This document shows positions 6,545-15,597 of a DNA stretch of 64,000 bases, in pieces. The DNA is from CAZFBA01 sp964517135 (GTDB taxonomy: Bacteria; Cyanobacteriota; Vampirovibrionia; JBFMGH01). The notes beneath the pieces were generated by a model, which was not told the origin of the DNA, ran no database searches, and saw only the letters and a list, made by a program, of their open reading frames with translations. The stretch is from contig CAZFBA010000022.1 of assembly GCA_964517135.1 (NCBI GenBank), positions 1 to 64,000 of the forward strand. The letters are read 5' to 3'. The translations under genes and the position numbers were made by a program. The number at the start of each line of letters is the position of its first letter. Positions within the stretch are counted from its first letter, which is position 1.

Positions 6545-8965
6545 ATGAAAATATGCCGGCAAATATTAACTAACTTTAAAAAATATGCAACCATTTGTTG
6601 TGCATTACTGGTATTTATTGCAGGAAGCGTTACTTTTGCTGGAGAAAATATTGATGATCGTATTGCGGTTTTGATTGCGGTTGATAATTCAGGTAGTATG
6701 AGGCAAACAGACCCTGATAATCTAAGATTAGCTGCAACCAGGCTTTTTATTACACTTCTTAAGACAGGAGATCAGACAGGTATTATAGATTTTGCTTCTG
6801 ATGTTAAATTAATAAGTCCTTTAGTGGAAATAAAATCATCAACAGATAAGGAAATACTTGTTAATAAGCTAGATCAGATGTCAGCAGGTGGCAATACACG
6901 TATTGATATGGCAGTTGAAGAAGCAATAAACCTTTTTGAAAAGACAAATGTTAAAAAGAAAGCCCTTATACTTATTTCTGATGGTGCTCTTGATGTTAAT
7001 GATAACCCTGTATCACCTGAAAGTATTAAGGCAACAGAGATACTATTAACTGAATCGCTGGCAAGGCTGAAAGAAAATAACATTCGTGTTTATTCTGTCT
7101 CGTTGTTGAATCCTGATGATAATCCTGAAGTTCAAAAACTTCAGAACAGCTTGTTATTGAAGTTATCAAATGAAACAAAAGGGGCTTTTTTAAACGTTTC
7201 AAGTAATGCTGAATTGCATAAATCTTTTATTGAAATACTTAAAGATCTTATTGATCCACCAAAACTTCCATATGTTAAAGAAAAAAAGCGTATAAAATTT
7301 CAGGTTGATGATACTATAAATTCAATTAATATATTAATAGACAAAAAAAACTCGCCCGGTCAGGCAATTAGCATTATGATGTTAGATAAAACCTATGATA
7401 AAGGCCTTAAAGATACTATTACATGGACTAAATCTAAATATTATGAGATTATAACCCTTCACGAGAAGCCTGAAAATGGCTTATGGTATATTCAATCTAC
7501 AGGTAATATTGATGAATTGAATATAGATATATTTGCTGATACTGTCTATAAGCTCAAAATATCAGATATAAAAGGCGATAAACAGGCTTCAAAAAAGTTG
7601 ACTTTTTTTGTTTCAATGCTTAAAAAAGAAACTCAAAATGATCCATATAAAAAAGTTATGCCGGAAAATTGTTCTTATTTTCTTTCTGTAACTGATCCTG
7701 ATAATAATAATGTGGTTATACCCTTTAATAAAACCAGAGATAATGATTATTATGGTTATTTTACACCACAGAAAGAGGGCAAGTATACTGTTAATTCTTT
7801 TTCAAAAGGCTATATAGAAAGGCTTTCAGAAGATCATATAATTGATATCCTTCCTGCACCTGTTGATGAGCCCCGTCTGTTTCTGGATCAAAACGTTTAT
7901 GTTGCAGGTGAAAATATCAAGTTTACAACAATTATTAATGATGACCGAATTACCCTGCCTGATTCATTTTTGGAAATCAAAAAAGAAGATGCACCTCAAA
8001 GTAAGGACAAACTTAATGTTGATATAAATCAAAAGACAGACAGGATAATGGCTAGAATTAAAACGTATCCTGAAACACCCCCCGGTATCTATGTTATAAG
8101 ATTACATTATTATGATATAAATCATAGCTTGAAGACAAAAGAAATAGAGGCTTATCTTCTTGGTCGTGTTTACCTGGCATCAGAGTTTCTGGACTTCAAA
8201 AAGCTCAATTCAAAAGGCAATTCAACTGCTATACTGACTGTAAATTCTGATCTGGAAATGACAAATTTGCCTGTCAGGCTTAAATTGACCCGAATTGAAC
8301 CAGATACAGATCTTTTGTCGCCTTCTGATATAAAGTTTGGTTATAAATCTGATTTTTTTGTTAAGGGAGGACAATCAAACAGGCCAATAACAATAATAAT
8401 TCCTGATAAGAACTTTTATGAAATTCAAAAAGCTCTTTCATCCACCAAGATAAAATCTGATGCATTTTTTAAAATTTATACAACTGAGGGTGAGCTGCTT
8501 TCCGAAAAAATTATCCCTGTACACTTTGAAGTAGGTAGTAAAATCTATTATTACAGATATTTTTTATTAGCAATTTTAGCGATATTTTTAATTACATTAT
8601 TGATATATGCTTACTGGAGGGCATTTATATTCCCATATAATGATAATCTTTCAGGTTTTCTGGTTGTTATAGATGCTCCGGATGATAAAAAGGTTTTTAT
8701 TAATAAGCAAACAGATTTAAAAATCTATAAAAAGCTTTTTGTAGGCTCTTCAAACCTTAATGAAGTTCAACTTTCGGGTTTGGAAGCAGAACAAGCTGAA
8801 ATTTACCTAGAAATAATTAATAATCAGAAAAAGATATTTATCAGGCCTATCACAGCATTAGGAAGAACTAAAATAAACGATGGTCCTGTTATAACTAAAG
8901 AAACCGAAATTAAATCCGGAGATATACTTATATTGAATGATTACAGAATACTTTATAAAAAATAA
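6545..8965 (+). CDS. Membrane-anchored VWA-domain protein with FHA-like cytoplasmic tail
   Basis: The protein has 806 residues. A signal or anchor segment covers about residues 13-33. A von Willebrand A domain follows (about 38-235), with the MIDAS motif DNSGS at 47-51 and supporting TGIIDFAS and LISDGALD segments. Residues 250-665 look like extracytoplasmic beta-rich modules. A transmembrane helix lies at about 668-689. The last 100 residues (about 704-806) have FHA-like spacing: GSSNLNEVQL, then AEIYLEI, then a late GDILIL strand. The layout suggests a metal-dependent adhesion or scaffold domain outside and a phosphopeptide-type fold inside. Partners are unknown. The FHA call is tentative because the usual GR...S...H residues are poorly kept. 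Confidence 0.7.
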   Translation: MKICRQILTNFKKYATICCALLVFIAGSVTFAGENIDDRIAVLIAVDNSGSMRQTDPDNLRLAATRLFITLLKTGDQTGIIDFASDVKLISPLVEIKSSTDKEILVNKLDQMSAGGNTRIDMAVEEAINLFEKTNVKKKALILISDGALDVNDNPVSPESIKATEILLTESLARLKENNIRVYSVSLLNPDDNPEVQKLQNSLLLKLSNETKGAFLNVSSNAELHKSFIEILKDLIDPPKLPYVKEKKRIKFQVDDTINSINILIDKKNSPGQAISIMMLDKTYDKGLKDTITWTKSKYYEIITLHEKPENGLWYIQSTGNIDELNIDIFADTVYKLKISDIKGDKQASKKLTFFVSMLKKETQNDPYKKVMPENCSYFLSVTDPDNNNVVIPFNKTRDNDYYGYFTPQKEGKYTVNSFSKGYIERLSEDHIIDILPAPVDEPRLFLDQNVYVAGENIKFTTIINDDRITLPDSFLEIKKEDAPQSKDKLNVDINQKTDRIMARIKTYPETPPGIYVIRLHYYDINHSLKTKEIEAYLLGRVYLASEFLDFKKLNSKGNSTAILTVNSDLEMTNLPVRLKLTRIEPDTDLLSPSDIKFGYKSDFFVKGGQSNRPITIIIPDKNFYEIQKALSSTKIKSDAFFKIYTTEGELLSEKIIPVHFEVGSKIYYYRYFLLAILAIFLITLLIYAYWRAFIFPYNDNLSGFLVVIDAPDDKKVFINKQTDLKIYKKLFVGSSNLNEVQLSGLEAEQAEIYLEIINNQKKIFIRPITALGRTKINDGPVITKETEIKSGDILILNDYRILYKK

Positions 8966-9026
8966 TAAATTCTATCATCTAGATTATTCACTGGTCTTTT
9001 AAATTAGAACATTTAAACTGATTAAG

Positions 9027-9437
9027 CTAATTTTTGTAAGACAAAACCTGATAGAAAAACGATATATAGCCTTTGATAGTGTATTGTATTTTATTAATAA
9101 ACTTAATAATCCTTGATTTAAGGCTTACAGGCAAAACATAATATTCTTCATAGCTTTCAATAATATTTTTAGGTATTTCATTTCCTTTAGAAAGAATGTT
9201 AATAAGGTTTTCAAGCCATTCAATTTGAGCATCTCGGTATTTAGGATCATTTTTATTTATATCTTCATCTGCTGCAAAGTGAATTAGTGCATGTCTTGCG
9301 CAAATTAATGTCGGATCACCATAGCAGTCAGGCCATTGTTTCAAAGCCTCTCTTACTATGAGGCCACCATAAAGGCATTCACGAATTAAAATGGCAGTTT
9401 TTTTGCGTTCCTCTGTTAAATCTGGAAATTTTATCAT
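9027..9437 (-). CDS. Hypothetical protein
   Basis: The protein has 136 residues, is mainly helical and has no signal peptide. The segment LIRECLYGGLIVREALKQWP, followed by CARHALIHFAADED, is rich in helix formers and holds His and Cys residues. The C-terminus ends in an amphipathic stretch (YTIKGYISFFYQVL). I do not recognise the family. It is divergent from the secreted C45-like gene, with only about 56 bp between the starts, so the two may share a control region. Confidence 0.5.
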   Translation of the reverse strand: MIKFPDLTEERKKTAILIRECLYGGLIVREALKQWPDCYGDPTLICARHALIHFAADEDINKNDPKYRDAQIEWLENLINILSKGNEIPKNIIESYEEYYVLPVSLKSRIIKFINKIQYTIKGYISFFYQVLSYKN

Positions 9438-9493
9438 ACCCTTTACATTCTGATTCTCTTTAATCCATAATGAAAAAAATAGCTGGAGGTTTT

Positions 9494-11044
9494 ATGTTGA
9501 GGCTTATCTCGTTAATAATTTTAACTGTTTTTTTGTTTCTGGCAAATAATGTTGCACTTGCTACAGATGGCAGCTGTCAAAATGCTCAAAGACAGGGGTT
9601 TAAGGTTGTAAATAATTCTGAAAGCCTTGAAATGAAAGGAAATAAATCGTCAGAAGATGGCCAAAATGCACTTGAAAAAAATGATAATATTGAATATGAT
9701 ACTGATTTTGATCTTGTTCAAGTACATAAAAAAGAACCATTGACTGAAACACTTTTTAATTATACAAAAAGCAAGGTTAAGGTTAAAGATTTTCAAGGCA
9801 TTAAAGTTTACTTCATTTATCAAAATGGTGATACACGCTACAATATGGGCTATGCTTTGGGCAAAAGTATAATGCTCAATAATAACGATTTTGCAAAAGA
9901 CCTGAAATCTTTTTTAGAGTTGTATAGAGAACAGCATGAGCAATATAAAATGGACGATGTTGTCTTAAAGCTTTCAAAGGCAATGCCATGCTGGTTAATG
10001 GAAGAAATGCAGGGTCTTTCAGATGCTTTATGTGTTAATAATGATGGTATTAACATAACTTACCGGGATATTGTAACGCTTAATACAGTAGTACTCTGGA
10101 CAAGATTGCCCCAGAAACCTCCACAGGCTCCGCCGGCGGCCCCGACATCTGTGACCCCGATAAAAGGAAAGGATCCTGATAAACAGTTGCTTTCACCACT
10201 GCAAGAAACTTCTGATGAAGCTTCTTTTGCTGCTGCTTTTGGTTCTACTGCTGTTGTTGGTAGTTATCCACTTGTGTTGAGAACATATGAACGTTTTCAT
10301 AAAAAGTTTTTTGATATGTCACCTGCGGTTATGGTTTATAACCTTGACAATATATCTTTTATTAACAATGGTTTTGAAGGTTTATTAACGGTTATATCAG
10401 GTATGAATAACAATGGTGTTGTTGTTAATTCTGTTCAGGATATCAATCAGGAGAATATAGAGATTATAGGCTCGACTCCGCCTTCTGTAGCCTTAAGAAT
10501 GGTAATAGAAAGTGCCAGCAATACCAGCGAATGCAAGGAACTTCTTAATAAAGTTACCCCGTCGCTCGAACAGACGTTTTTAATTGCCGATCAACATAGT
10601 CAATATATGCACCATACGTCGATGTCTGAAAAGTCTTCGAAACCTGATTATGCAAATGTTTTTTTTGATAAATTCTTTGTTTATAACCATAAAATACTTC
10701 CTGAAAAGTCAGATGATTTTAACAAGCTAACTGAAGCAGATATTTTTAAAACCCCTGTCACTAAAGGTAGTCTTTTGCATATTCTGGCTCAAAATGATTT
10801 CTTTAATGCTTACACTTTGAAAGATAAAGATGAGAAAAAGACAGTTTTTAACGTACTTTATAGCCCTGATGAGTTGAAAACCTGGGTTTTAATGCCTAAA
10901 GAAAATATGGCTAAACCTGATAAGGAATATATTGAGGTCGATTTTAAAAGTGCAAAGTTTTATAAAGGCCACAATCACTCAATAGATAAGGCAAATAAAT
11001 TAGAGAATTTTTATGATAAGTATCTTGATAAGGATGAAAATTAA
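9494..11044 (+). CDS. Secreted C45/acyltransferase-like Ntn-hydrolase family protein, nucleophile apparently lost
   Basis: A longer frame opens at 9470. The ATG at 9494 is preferred because GGAGG (9485-9489) precedes it and a clean signal peptide (MLRLISLIILTVFLFLAN) follows. The order GYALGKSI, then MPCWLMEEMQGLSDAL, then YRDIVTLN, then SGMNNNGVVVN, then PPSVALRMVIESASN follows the pattern of C45 peptidases and acyl-CoA:6-aminopenicillanate acyltransferase-like hydrolases. Where those enzymes have the self-processing Cys before SFA, this protein reads EASFAAAFGST (residues 250-260 of the longer frame). A Pro-rich insert sits just before that point (about 214-233). It may be a pseudoenzyme, or may use another residue. 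The substrate is unknown. cobA-hemD follows after 6 nt. Confidence 0.6.
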   Translation: MLRLISLIILTVFLFLANNVALATDGSCQNAQRQGFKVVNNSESLEMKGNKSSEDGQNALEKNDNIEYDTDFDLVQVHKKEPLTETLFNYTKSKVKVKDFQGIKVYFIYQNGDTRYNMGYALGKSIMLNNNDFAKDLKSFLELYREQHEQYKMDDVVLKLSKAMPCWLMEEMQGLSDALCVNNDGINITYRDIVTLNTVVLWTRLPQKPPQAPPAAPTSVTPIKGKDPDKQLLSPLQETSDEASFAAAFGSTAVVGSYPLVLRTYERFHKKFFDMSPAVMVYNLDNISFINNGFEGLLTVISGMNNNGVVVNSVQDINQENIEIIGSTPPSVALRMVIESASNTSECKELLNKVTPSLEQTFLIADQHSQYMHHTSMSEKSSKPDYANVFFDKFFVYNHKILPEKSDDFNKLTEADIFKTPVTKGSLLHILAQNDFFNAYTLKDKDEKKTVFNVLYSPDELKTWVLMPKENMAKPDKEYIEVDFKSAKFYKGHNHSIDKANKLENFYDKYLDKDEN

Positions 11045-11050
11045 AGTTTT

Positions 11051-12571
11051 ATGTCAAAAGTCTTTTTAATTGGTGCAGGGCCAGGTGACCCTGGTTTGGT
11101 AACAGCTAAAATGCTTGAAATAATTAAGGTTGCAGATGTTATAATCTATGATAACCTTGTTAATAAACACATTTTAAAGAATAAAAAAGATAATGTTGAA
11201 ATGATTTATGTTGGCAAACAGGCTTCTTGTCATAGTCTGGCACAATCAAAGATTAATGAATTGCTTGTTGAAAAGGCAAAAGCAAATTCAATAGTTGTCA
11301 GACTTAAAGGGGGTGACCCATTTGTCTTTGGAAGAGGCTCAGAAGAGGCAGAATACCTGTTTAAGAATAATATTGACTTTGAAATTATACCCGGTATAAC
11401 AAGTGCTCTGGCAGCCCCTGCATATGCTGGTATACCAGTGACTGATAGGCGGTTTGCCAGTAGTTTTACTGTTATTACAGGGCATGAAGACCCTGATAAA
11501 CCAGAAAGTTTCCATAAATGGGATGTATACGCCAGCATGCCCGGAACATTGATTATACTTATGGCTGTTAAAAATCTTGAAGCTATTACAAAGAAGCTTA
11601 TTCACTATGGTCGTAATCCTCAAGAGCCTGCTGCTATTGTGCACTGGGGAACCACACCTGCACAAAAAGTTATTTCCGGGCTCCTGGCTGATATTGCTGA
11701 TCTTGCCAGAAGTCATAATATAATTCCGCCCTCTATTCTTGTTATTGGAGAGGTTGTTACTCTTAGAGAGACTTTAAACTGGTATGAAACTTTACCTCTA
11801 TTCGGTAAAAATATTGTTATTACAAGAAGTATTGATCAGGCTGATAGCTTTAACCTTAAACTATCAGCACTGGGGGCTAATGTGATTCTGTTTCCTGTTA
11901 TTGAAACTTTGCCAGTTAATGATTTTAAAAGCATTGATTCAGCTCTGCAATCAATAAGGTCATATGACTGGCTTATATTTACCAGTACAAATGGAATAAA
12001 GCATTTCTTTGATCGCTTATTCTATCTTAACCTTGATTCTAGAATATTATCAGGTATAAAAATAGCTGTCATAGGCGATGTTACAGGATTAGAATTGAAA
12101 AAATATGGCATTAAATATGACTTTATGCCTGATACTTATACCTCAGATTGTCTTGCTGAAGGTCTTATAAAACATGATAACCTTTCAGGAAAAAGAATAA
12201 TGCTGGCCAGATCAAATATTGCCAGTACAGAAATACTGGAAAAACTGGAAAAAGCCGGAGCAGAAGTTAAAAATATTGATATATACCTCACAACAAAAAG
12301 CCAGAAAACGGACACCTCTTTTAAGCAAATTGCTTTAGAGACTCCGCCCGATGTAATTACATTCACAAGCCCGTCAACAGTAATTAATTTTGCTGACTTG
12401 CCCGGAGAGGTTTCTCAGTATATTGAAACAGCTTTAATAGCTTCTATTGGCCCGGTTACTTCTCAAACCTGCTTGAAATATTTTGGCAGAGTAGATATAG
12501 AAGCCTCAAAACATACAACAGAAGGGCTGGTAGAGGCAATAGTAGATTATTATGTAAATGTTTTAAATTAA
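11051..12571 (+). CDS. cobA-hemD: Uroporphyrinogen-III C-methyltransferase / uroporphyrinogen-III synthase fusion
   Basis: This is a two-domain enzyme of 506 residues. The N-terminal part (about 1-245) is an SUMT-type methyltransferase, with GAGPGDPGLVT at residues 7-17, KGGDPFVFGRG, and PGITSALAAPAYAGIPVTDR. The C-terminal part (about 255-506) is a HemD-like uroporphyrinogen-III synthase, with FTSTNGIKHFF and FTSPSTVINF. Together they close the tetrapyrrole ring and divert it to precorrin-2, the branch to sirohaem or cobalamin. The same fusion order is known from Firmicutes and other bacteria. No other haem or cobalamin gene lies nearby. The start ATG follows an AAAG-rich stretch, and the gene abuts the upstream C45-like gene. 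Confidence 0.93.
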   Translation: MSKVFLIGAGPGDPGLVTAKMLEIIKVADVIIYDNLVNKHILKNKKDNVEMIYVGKQASCHSLAQSKINELLVEKAKANSIVVRLKGGDPFVFGRGSEEAEYLFKNNIDFEIIPGITSALAAPAYAGIPVTDRRFASSFTVITGHEDPDKPESFHKWDVYASMPGTLIILMAVKNLEAITKKLIHYGRNPQEPAAIVHWGTTPAQKVISGLLADIADLARSHNIIPPSILVIGEVVTLRETLNWYETLPLFGKNIVITRSIDQADSFNLKLSALGANVILFPVIETLPVNDFKSIDSALQSIRSYDWLIFTSTNGIKHFFDRLFYLNLDSRILSGIKIAVIGDVTGLELKKYGIKYDFMPDTYTSDCLAEGLIKHDNLSGKRIMLARSNIASTEILEKLEKAGAEVKNIDIYLTTKSQKTDTSFKQIALETPPDVITFTSPSTVINFADLPGEVSQYIETALIASIGPVTSQTCLKYFGRVDIEASKHTTEGLVEAIVDYYVNVLN

Positions 12572-12594
12572 TACATATGTATTGGTTATAAAGT

Positions 12595-13809
12595 TTAAAT
12601 ATAATAAATTTTATCGAATTCATAGGGGGCCACATAATCAAAGTTGGCATACTTTTCGTCGAGTATTTCTCTAGTAAGTGGCAGTATATGCCGTGTTTTC
12701 ACTCTTGCAAGGCAGTTGTCATACTTTGTAGTAAAGAACAGAACATTAACTGAGGCTCCGTTTTCTCTTGCTATGTCTATAGATATTTTTCTATCTGATG
12801 CTTTCAGGTTTGTAGCATCAAAAACCACCTTTTTTCCCTGTTCTAGATATTTATATAAACGTTCATGGGCTATTTTAAAGACCTCATTATTCATATCCTG
12901 GTTGGCTATATCGCCTGTTAGTTCTATTCGTATCTGGTCTGAGCTAATTACAGGATACATAGAATAATTTTTTTCAATCCAGCTTGACTTTCCAGCTCCA
13001 GGAGGCCCAACGGTCAGAAAAAGATTTCCCCAGTGCCATTGGCGGTTTTTATTTCTAAGCCATTCCTGTGCTTCAATTTTGTCAATGATTTTGCCGGTAA
13101 GGTAAAACCAGTCAATGATAGATTTTGCAGTTTCAGCATTTTGTCCAAAACGCCTGAAGAAGGAATAGTTTAACAACCCAGGCCATGATTTATCTTCCCA
13201 GAGGCCTTTATTCTGGCACCAGTATTTGAAAGTTTCAAGTTCTTCAAATCTTTCTCTCAGGTTTGGGGCCTGTCTTCCTATGTAGTTTGACTTTGTTAAG
13301 AGATAGAGTACTTTTAAATTGCATTCCAGTGAAGTTTTATAGATTTCTCTTAATGGCATATCATTTTTAACAGACCATATAGGAACAGGATGATTATTAA
13401 TTAATGCTAAAATAGATTCTCTTTCTTTTGGGTTTATCTGTGTATACTTATCCAGTATGACTCTTGACAATCGTGAACTTATAAGATGTGCGTTTTCAAA
13501 GGAATAGATACCTGGTGCAATTTCTTTGAAGCAGTGAGGTTTGCCTACATCGTGCAGAATAGCTGCCAGTCGAAGCATTTTTTGTATGTTTGAAGGGAGC
13601 CCCTGTGCAAGTTGATTTGCAGCTTCACAGGTTAAAATTGTGTGTCTGGCAACATTTCCTTCAGCATGATCAGATTTAGATTGAGGTGTATCAAACATAA
13701 GCTGCAACTCAGGACATGTTTCAATAATAGTAGGAACAGAATTAACGTTTCCGTTTGCCCATGATGTCCAGTAGGAGCGCAATTTGTCTAATAAATTTAT
13801 ACTTACCAT
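12595..13809 (-). CDS. HD-domain / PNK-like P-loop kinase fusion protein
   Basis: The protein has 404 residues. The N-terminal half is an HD-type metal phosphohydrolase, with H56, the HD pair at 86-87 (AAILHDVGKPH) and a further His in ENAHLISS. The C-terminal part is a P-loop kinase of the polynucleotide-kinase-like (AAA_33) group: Walker A GPPGAGKSS near residues 265-273, then SSDQIRIELTGD, KVVFDATNL and a C-terminal arginine-bearing segment. The pair suggests a nucleic-acid end-processing enzyme, with a phosphatase or phosphodiesterase plus a 5' kinase. That is inference; the substrate is unknown. No ligase partner lies nearby. It is convergent with cobA-hemD and lies about 100 bp after rfaE2. 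Confidence 0.8.
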   Translation of the reverse strand: MVSINLLDKLRSYWTSWANGNVNSVPTIIETCPELQLMFDTPQSKSDHAEGNVARHTILTCEAANQLAQGLPSNIQKMLRLAAILHDVGKPHCFKEIAPGIYSFENAHLISSRLSRVILDKYTQINPKERESILALINNHPVPIWSVKNDMPLREIYKTSLECNLKVLYLLTKSNYIGRQAPNLRERFEELETFKYWCQNKGLWEDKSWPGLLNYSFFRRFGQNAETAKSIIDWFYLTGKIIDKIEAQEWLRNKNRQWHWGNLFLTVGPPGAGKSSWIEKNYSMYPVISSDQIRIELTGDIANQDMNNEVFKIAHERLYKYLEQGKKVVFDATNLKASDRKISIDIARENGASVNVLFFTTKYDNCLARVKTRHILPLTREILDEKYANFDYVAPYEFDKIYYI

Positions 13810-13906
13810 TGAAAACTCATTTTATTTAAAAACAGCTTAAAATTATTTTACACAATTTTCAATGAATAAAAAACTCACGGGGTTTCTGCATAAATTGAAA
13901 ACTCAG

Positions 13907-14383
13907 TCAGGCATTTAATTTTTTAATTTTGTCAATCATATCAGTAGTAGAATGCCCCTCTGTGAAAGGGATAAATTTAACGTCAATACCCAGAGCCTTT
14001 GCAGTTGCTGCCTCAGGGAGATTATCTATTGAATAATCTCCTCCCTTAATGTGAATATCTGGTTTTATTCTGTTTAAGAAAGTATCTGGTGTATATTCAT
14101 CAAATAAAAAAGCATAATCAACACACTGAAGACCTGCAACAAGATGGGCTCTATCTAATTCGCTGTTAACTGGACGTAGTGGCCCTTTAATAGAACTGAC
14201 AGACCTGTCTGTATTGATGCCTACGATTAAGATATCTGCAAAAGTGCTGGCTTGTTTTAAGTAATTCAGATGTCCAATATGCAAGATGTCGAAACAACCG
14301 TTTGTTGTTGCTACAGTTTTCTGAAAGCCCTTTAGATCCTTGACGATAGAGATTATAGAATCAAGACTTAAGAGGTATCCCAC
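13907..14383 (-). CDS. rfaE2: D-glycero-beta-D-manno-heptose 1-phosphate adenylyltransferase
   Basis: This is a stand-alone cytidylyltransferase-fold enzyme of 158 residues that activates heptose-1-phosphate with ATP for LPS or glycan synthesis. The HxGH nucleotide motif lies in TNGCFDILHIGHLNYL (near residue 28), with GINTDRSV and the late ISTTD-type element (HSTTDMI) of the family. In E. coli this domain is fused to the RfaE1 kinase as HldE; here it is separate, and no kinase, isomerase or epimerase gene is in the window. It lies 5 nt after the isomerase gene and is probably co-transcribed with mfd and that gene. Confidence 0.9.
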   Translation of the reverse strand: MGYLLSLDSIISIVKDLKGFQKTVATTNGCFDILHIGHLNYLKQASTFADILIVGINTDRSVSSIKGPLRPVNSELDRAHLVAGLQCVDYAFLFDEYTPDTFLNRIKPDIHIKGGDYSIDNLPEAATAKALGIDVKFIPFTEGHSTTDMIDKIKKLNA

Positions 14384-14388
14384 GGTAA

Positions 14389-15597
14389 TTAACCTTCTTT
14401 ATCTTCGTTATTATTGCTTTCTGGTTTTATATCGGCTGTTGCCTGATCAGCAGGAGACACATTGTCTTTACCTAACTGTTCATTGATATATTTTTGATCG
14501 AATTCTTCATAAATATAGTCAATTTTAGAATTTGCTTTTTTCTTATTAACAAAATTGGTAAGTAATTCAACCTTTTTAGCATCTGATAAAATACGTTTGA
14601 TATCATCTTTTACCGTATCAAATGACAAAATGCCTTCTTTGCGGTGGTCTGTAAGTTTAATAATATGGAAACCTATAGGTGACTGGACAACCTCGCCATA
14701 CACCTTGCTTACCTGTACTTTATCAGGGTCAAAGACAACATCATTGAAGGCTTTAAGCATTTTGCCTTTAGGAAAATATCCCAGGTCACCGCCCTGTGGG
14801 GCACTAATTCTATCCTCAGAGTGCTTATCAGCCAGATCCTTAAAGTTATCAGGAGTGTTAACAGCTTCCTTTAAAATGGTTACAGCTTTTTTGCGGGCTT
14901 CTGCCATCTTATCATTTACTTTTTTTGTAGCTTCTTCATCAGAAAGCCCGGGAGTTTCTTGTCGTATTTCTTTTTTAAGAACCCTTGGGTCAGCTTTTAT
15001 AAATATATGACTGGCTCTAGCTGTTTCTGGTACTTTAAATTTATCGAACTTGTGCTCATCATAATATTGTTTTACATCTTCATCTGTTATGGTTAAGTCT
15101 TTTGACATCTTATCAATTAATTTTTTAGCCATTATATCAGCCTTAAGGGATTTTTTGAAATCTTCTTTATCCATGCTGGCTACTTTTAGCTGATTGAGCA
15201 ATCTTTCTTCACTGCCCATTTTTTCGACAATTTCGTTATATATATTTTCTACTTCATCATTTGAAACTGTCAGATTGCTATTTTTAGCCTCTTCTTCAAT
15301 AAAATGCCTGATAATAATATCATTTATTGCCTTGGCTCTGAATAGCAGCTTTAGCTTGGTATTTCTTTTTAAGGATAGATCAGTTTTTGAAGCTCCGAAG
15401 GGTGATGAAACATAAAGCTTGTTGAAGGCCTCGTCAAAATCTGCTTTTGAATAACGGGCTTTATCAATGGTTAGTATTATAGAATCAGGTTTTAGCTGGC
15501 TTATATCTTCGATGTTTTCTTTTTTTGCTTTATTACAGGCAGTTACAAATAATACTGAGGCTATAAGTATTGTAATTAAACCCTTTTTCATTGTCAT
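14389..15597 (-). CDS. SurA/PrsA-type peptidyl-prolyl isomerase lipoprotein
   Basis: This is a periplasmic folding factor of about 400 residues. The N-terminus MTMKKGLITILIASV runs into the lipobox VTAC, so it should be lipid-anchored. A SurA-N-like helical region is followed by a parvulin rotamase domain (RASHIFIKAD ... FKDLADKHSED ... GGDLGYFPKGKM ... GFHIIKLTDH). The tail is acidic. The frame opens with TTG at 15600. The ATG at 15597 is preferred because it overlaps the mfd stop (TGATG) and follows AAGGGAG; another in-frame ATG is at 15591. It probably helps outer-membrane or secreted proteins fold. Confidence 0.85.
   Translation of the reverse strand: MTMKKGLITILIASVLFVTACNKAKKENIEDISQLKPDSIILTIDKARYSKADFDEAFNKLYVSSPFGASKTDLSLKRNTKLKLLFRAKAINDIIIRHFIEEEAKNSNLTVSNDEVENIYNEIVEKMGSEERLLNQLKVASMDKEDFKKSLKADIMAKKLIDKMSKDLTITDEDVKQYYDEHKFDKFKVPETARASHIFIKADPRVLKKEIRQETPGLSDEEATKKVNDKMAEARKKAVTILKEAVNTPDNFKDLADKHSEDRISAPQGGDLGYFPKGKMLKAFNDVVFDPDKVQVSKVYGEVVQSPIGFHIIKLTDHRKEGILSFDTVKDDIKRILSDAKKVELLTNFVNKKKANSKIDYIYEEFDQKYINEQLGKDNVSPADQATADIKPESNNNEDKEG

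Noticed and set aside
12570..12583. 14-bp palindrome AATACATATGTATT between convergent genes as a terminator
   Set aside because: The stem is all A/T-rich with no loop and no T-tract on either strand.
13808..13905. Direct repeat ATTGAAAACTCA at 13808-13819 and 13894-13905 as a mobile-element footprint
   Set aside because: The 74 bp between the copies has no inverted ends and no match to the other element copies.
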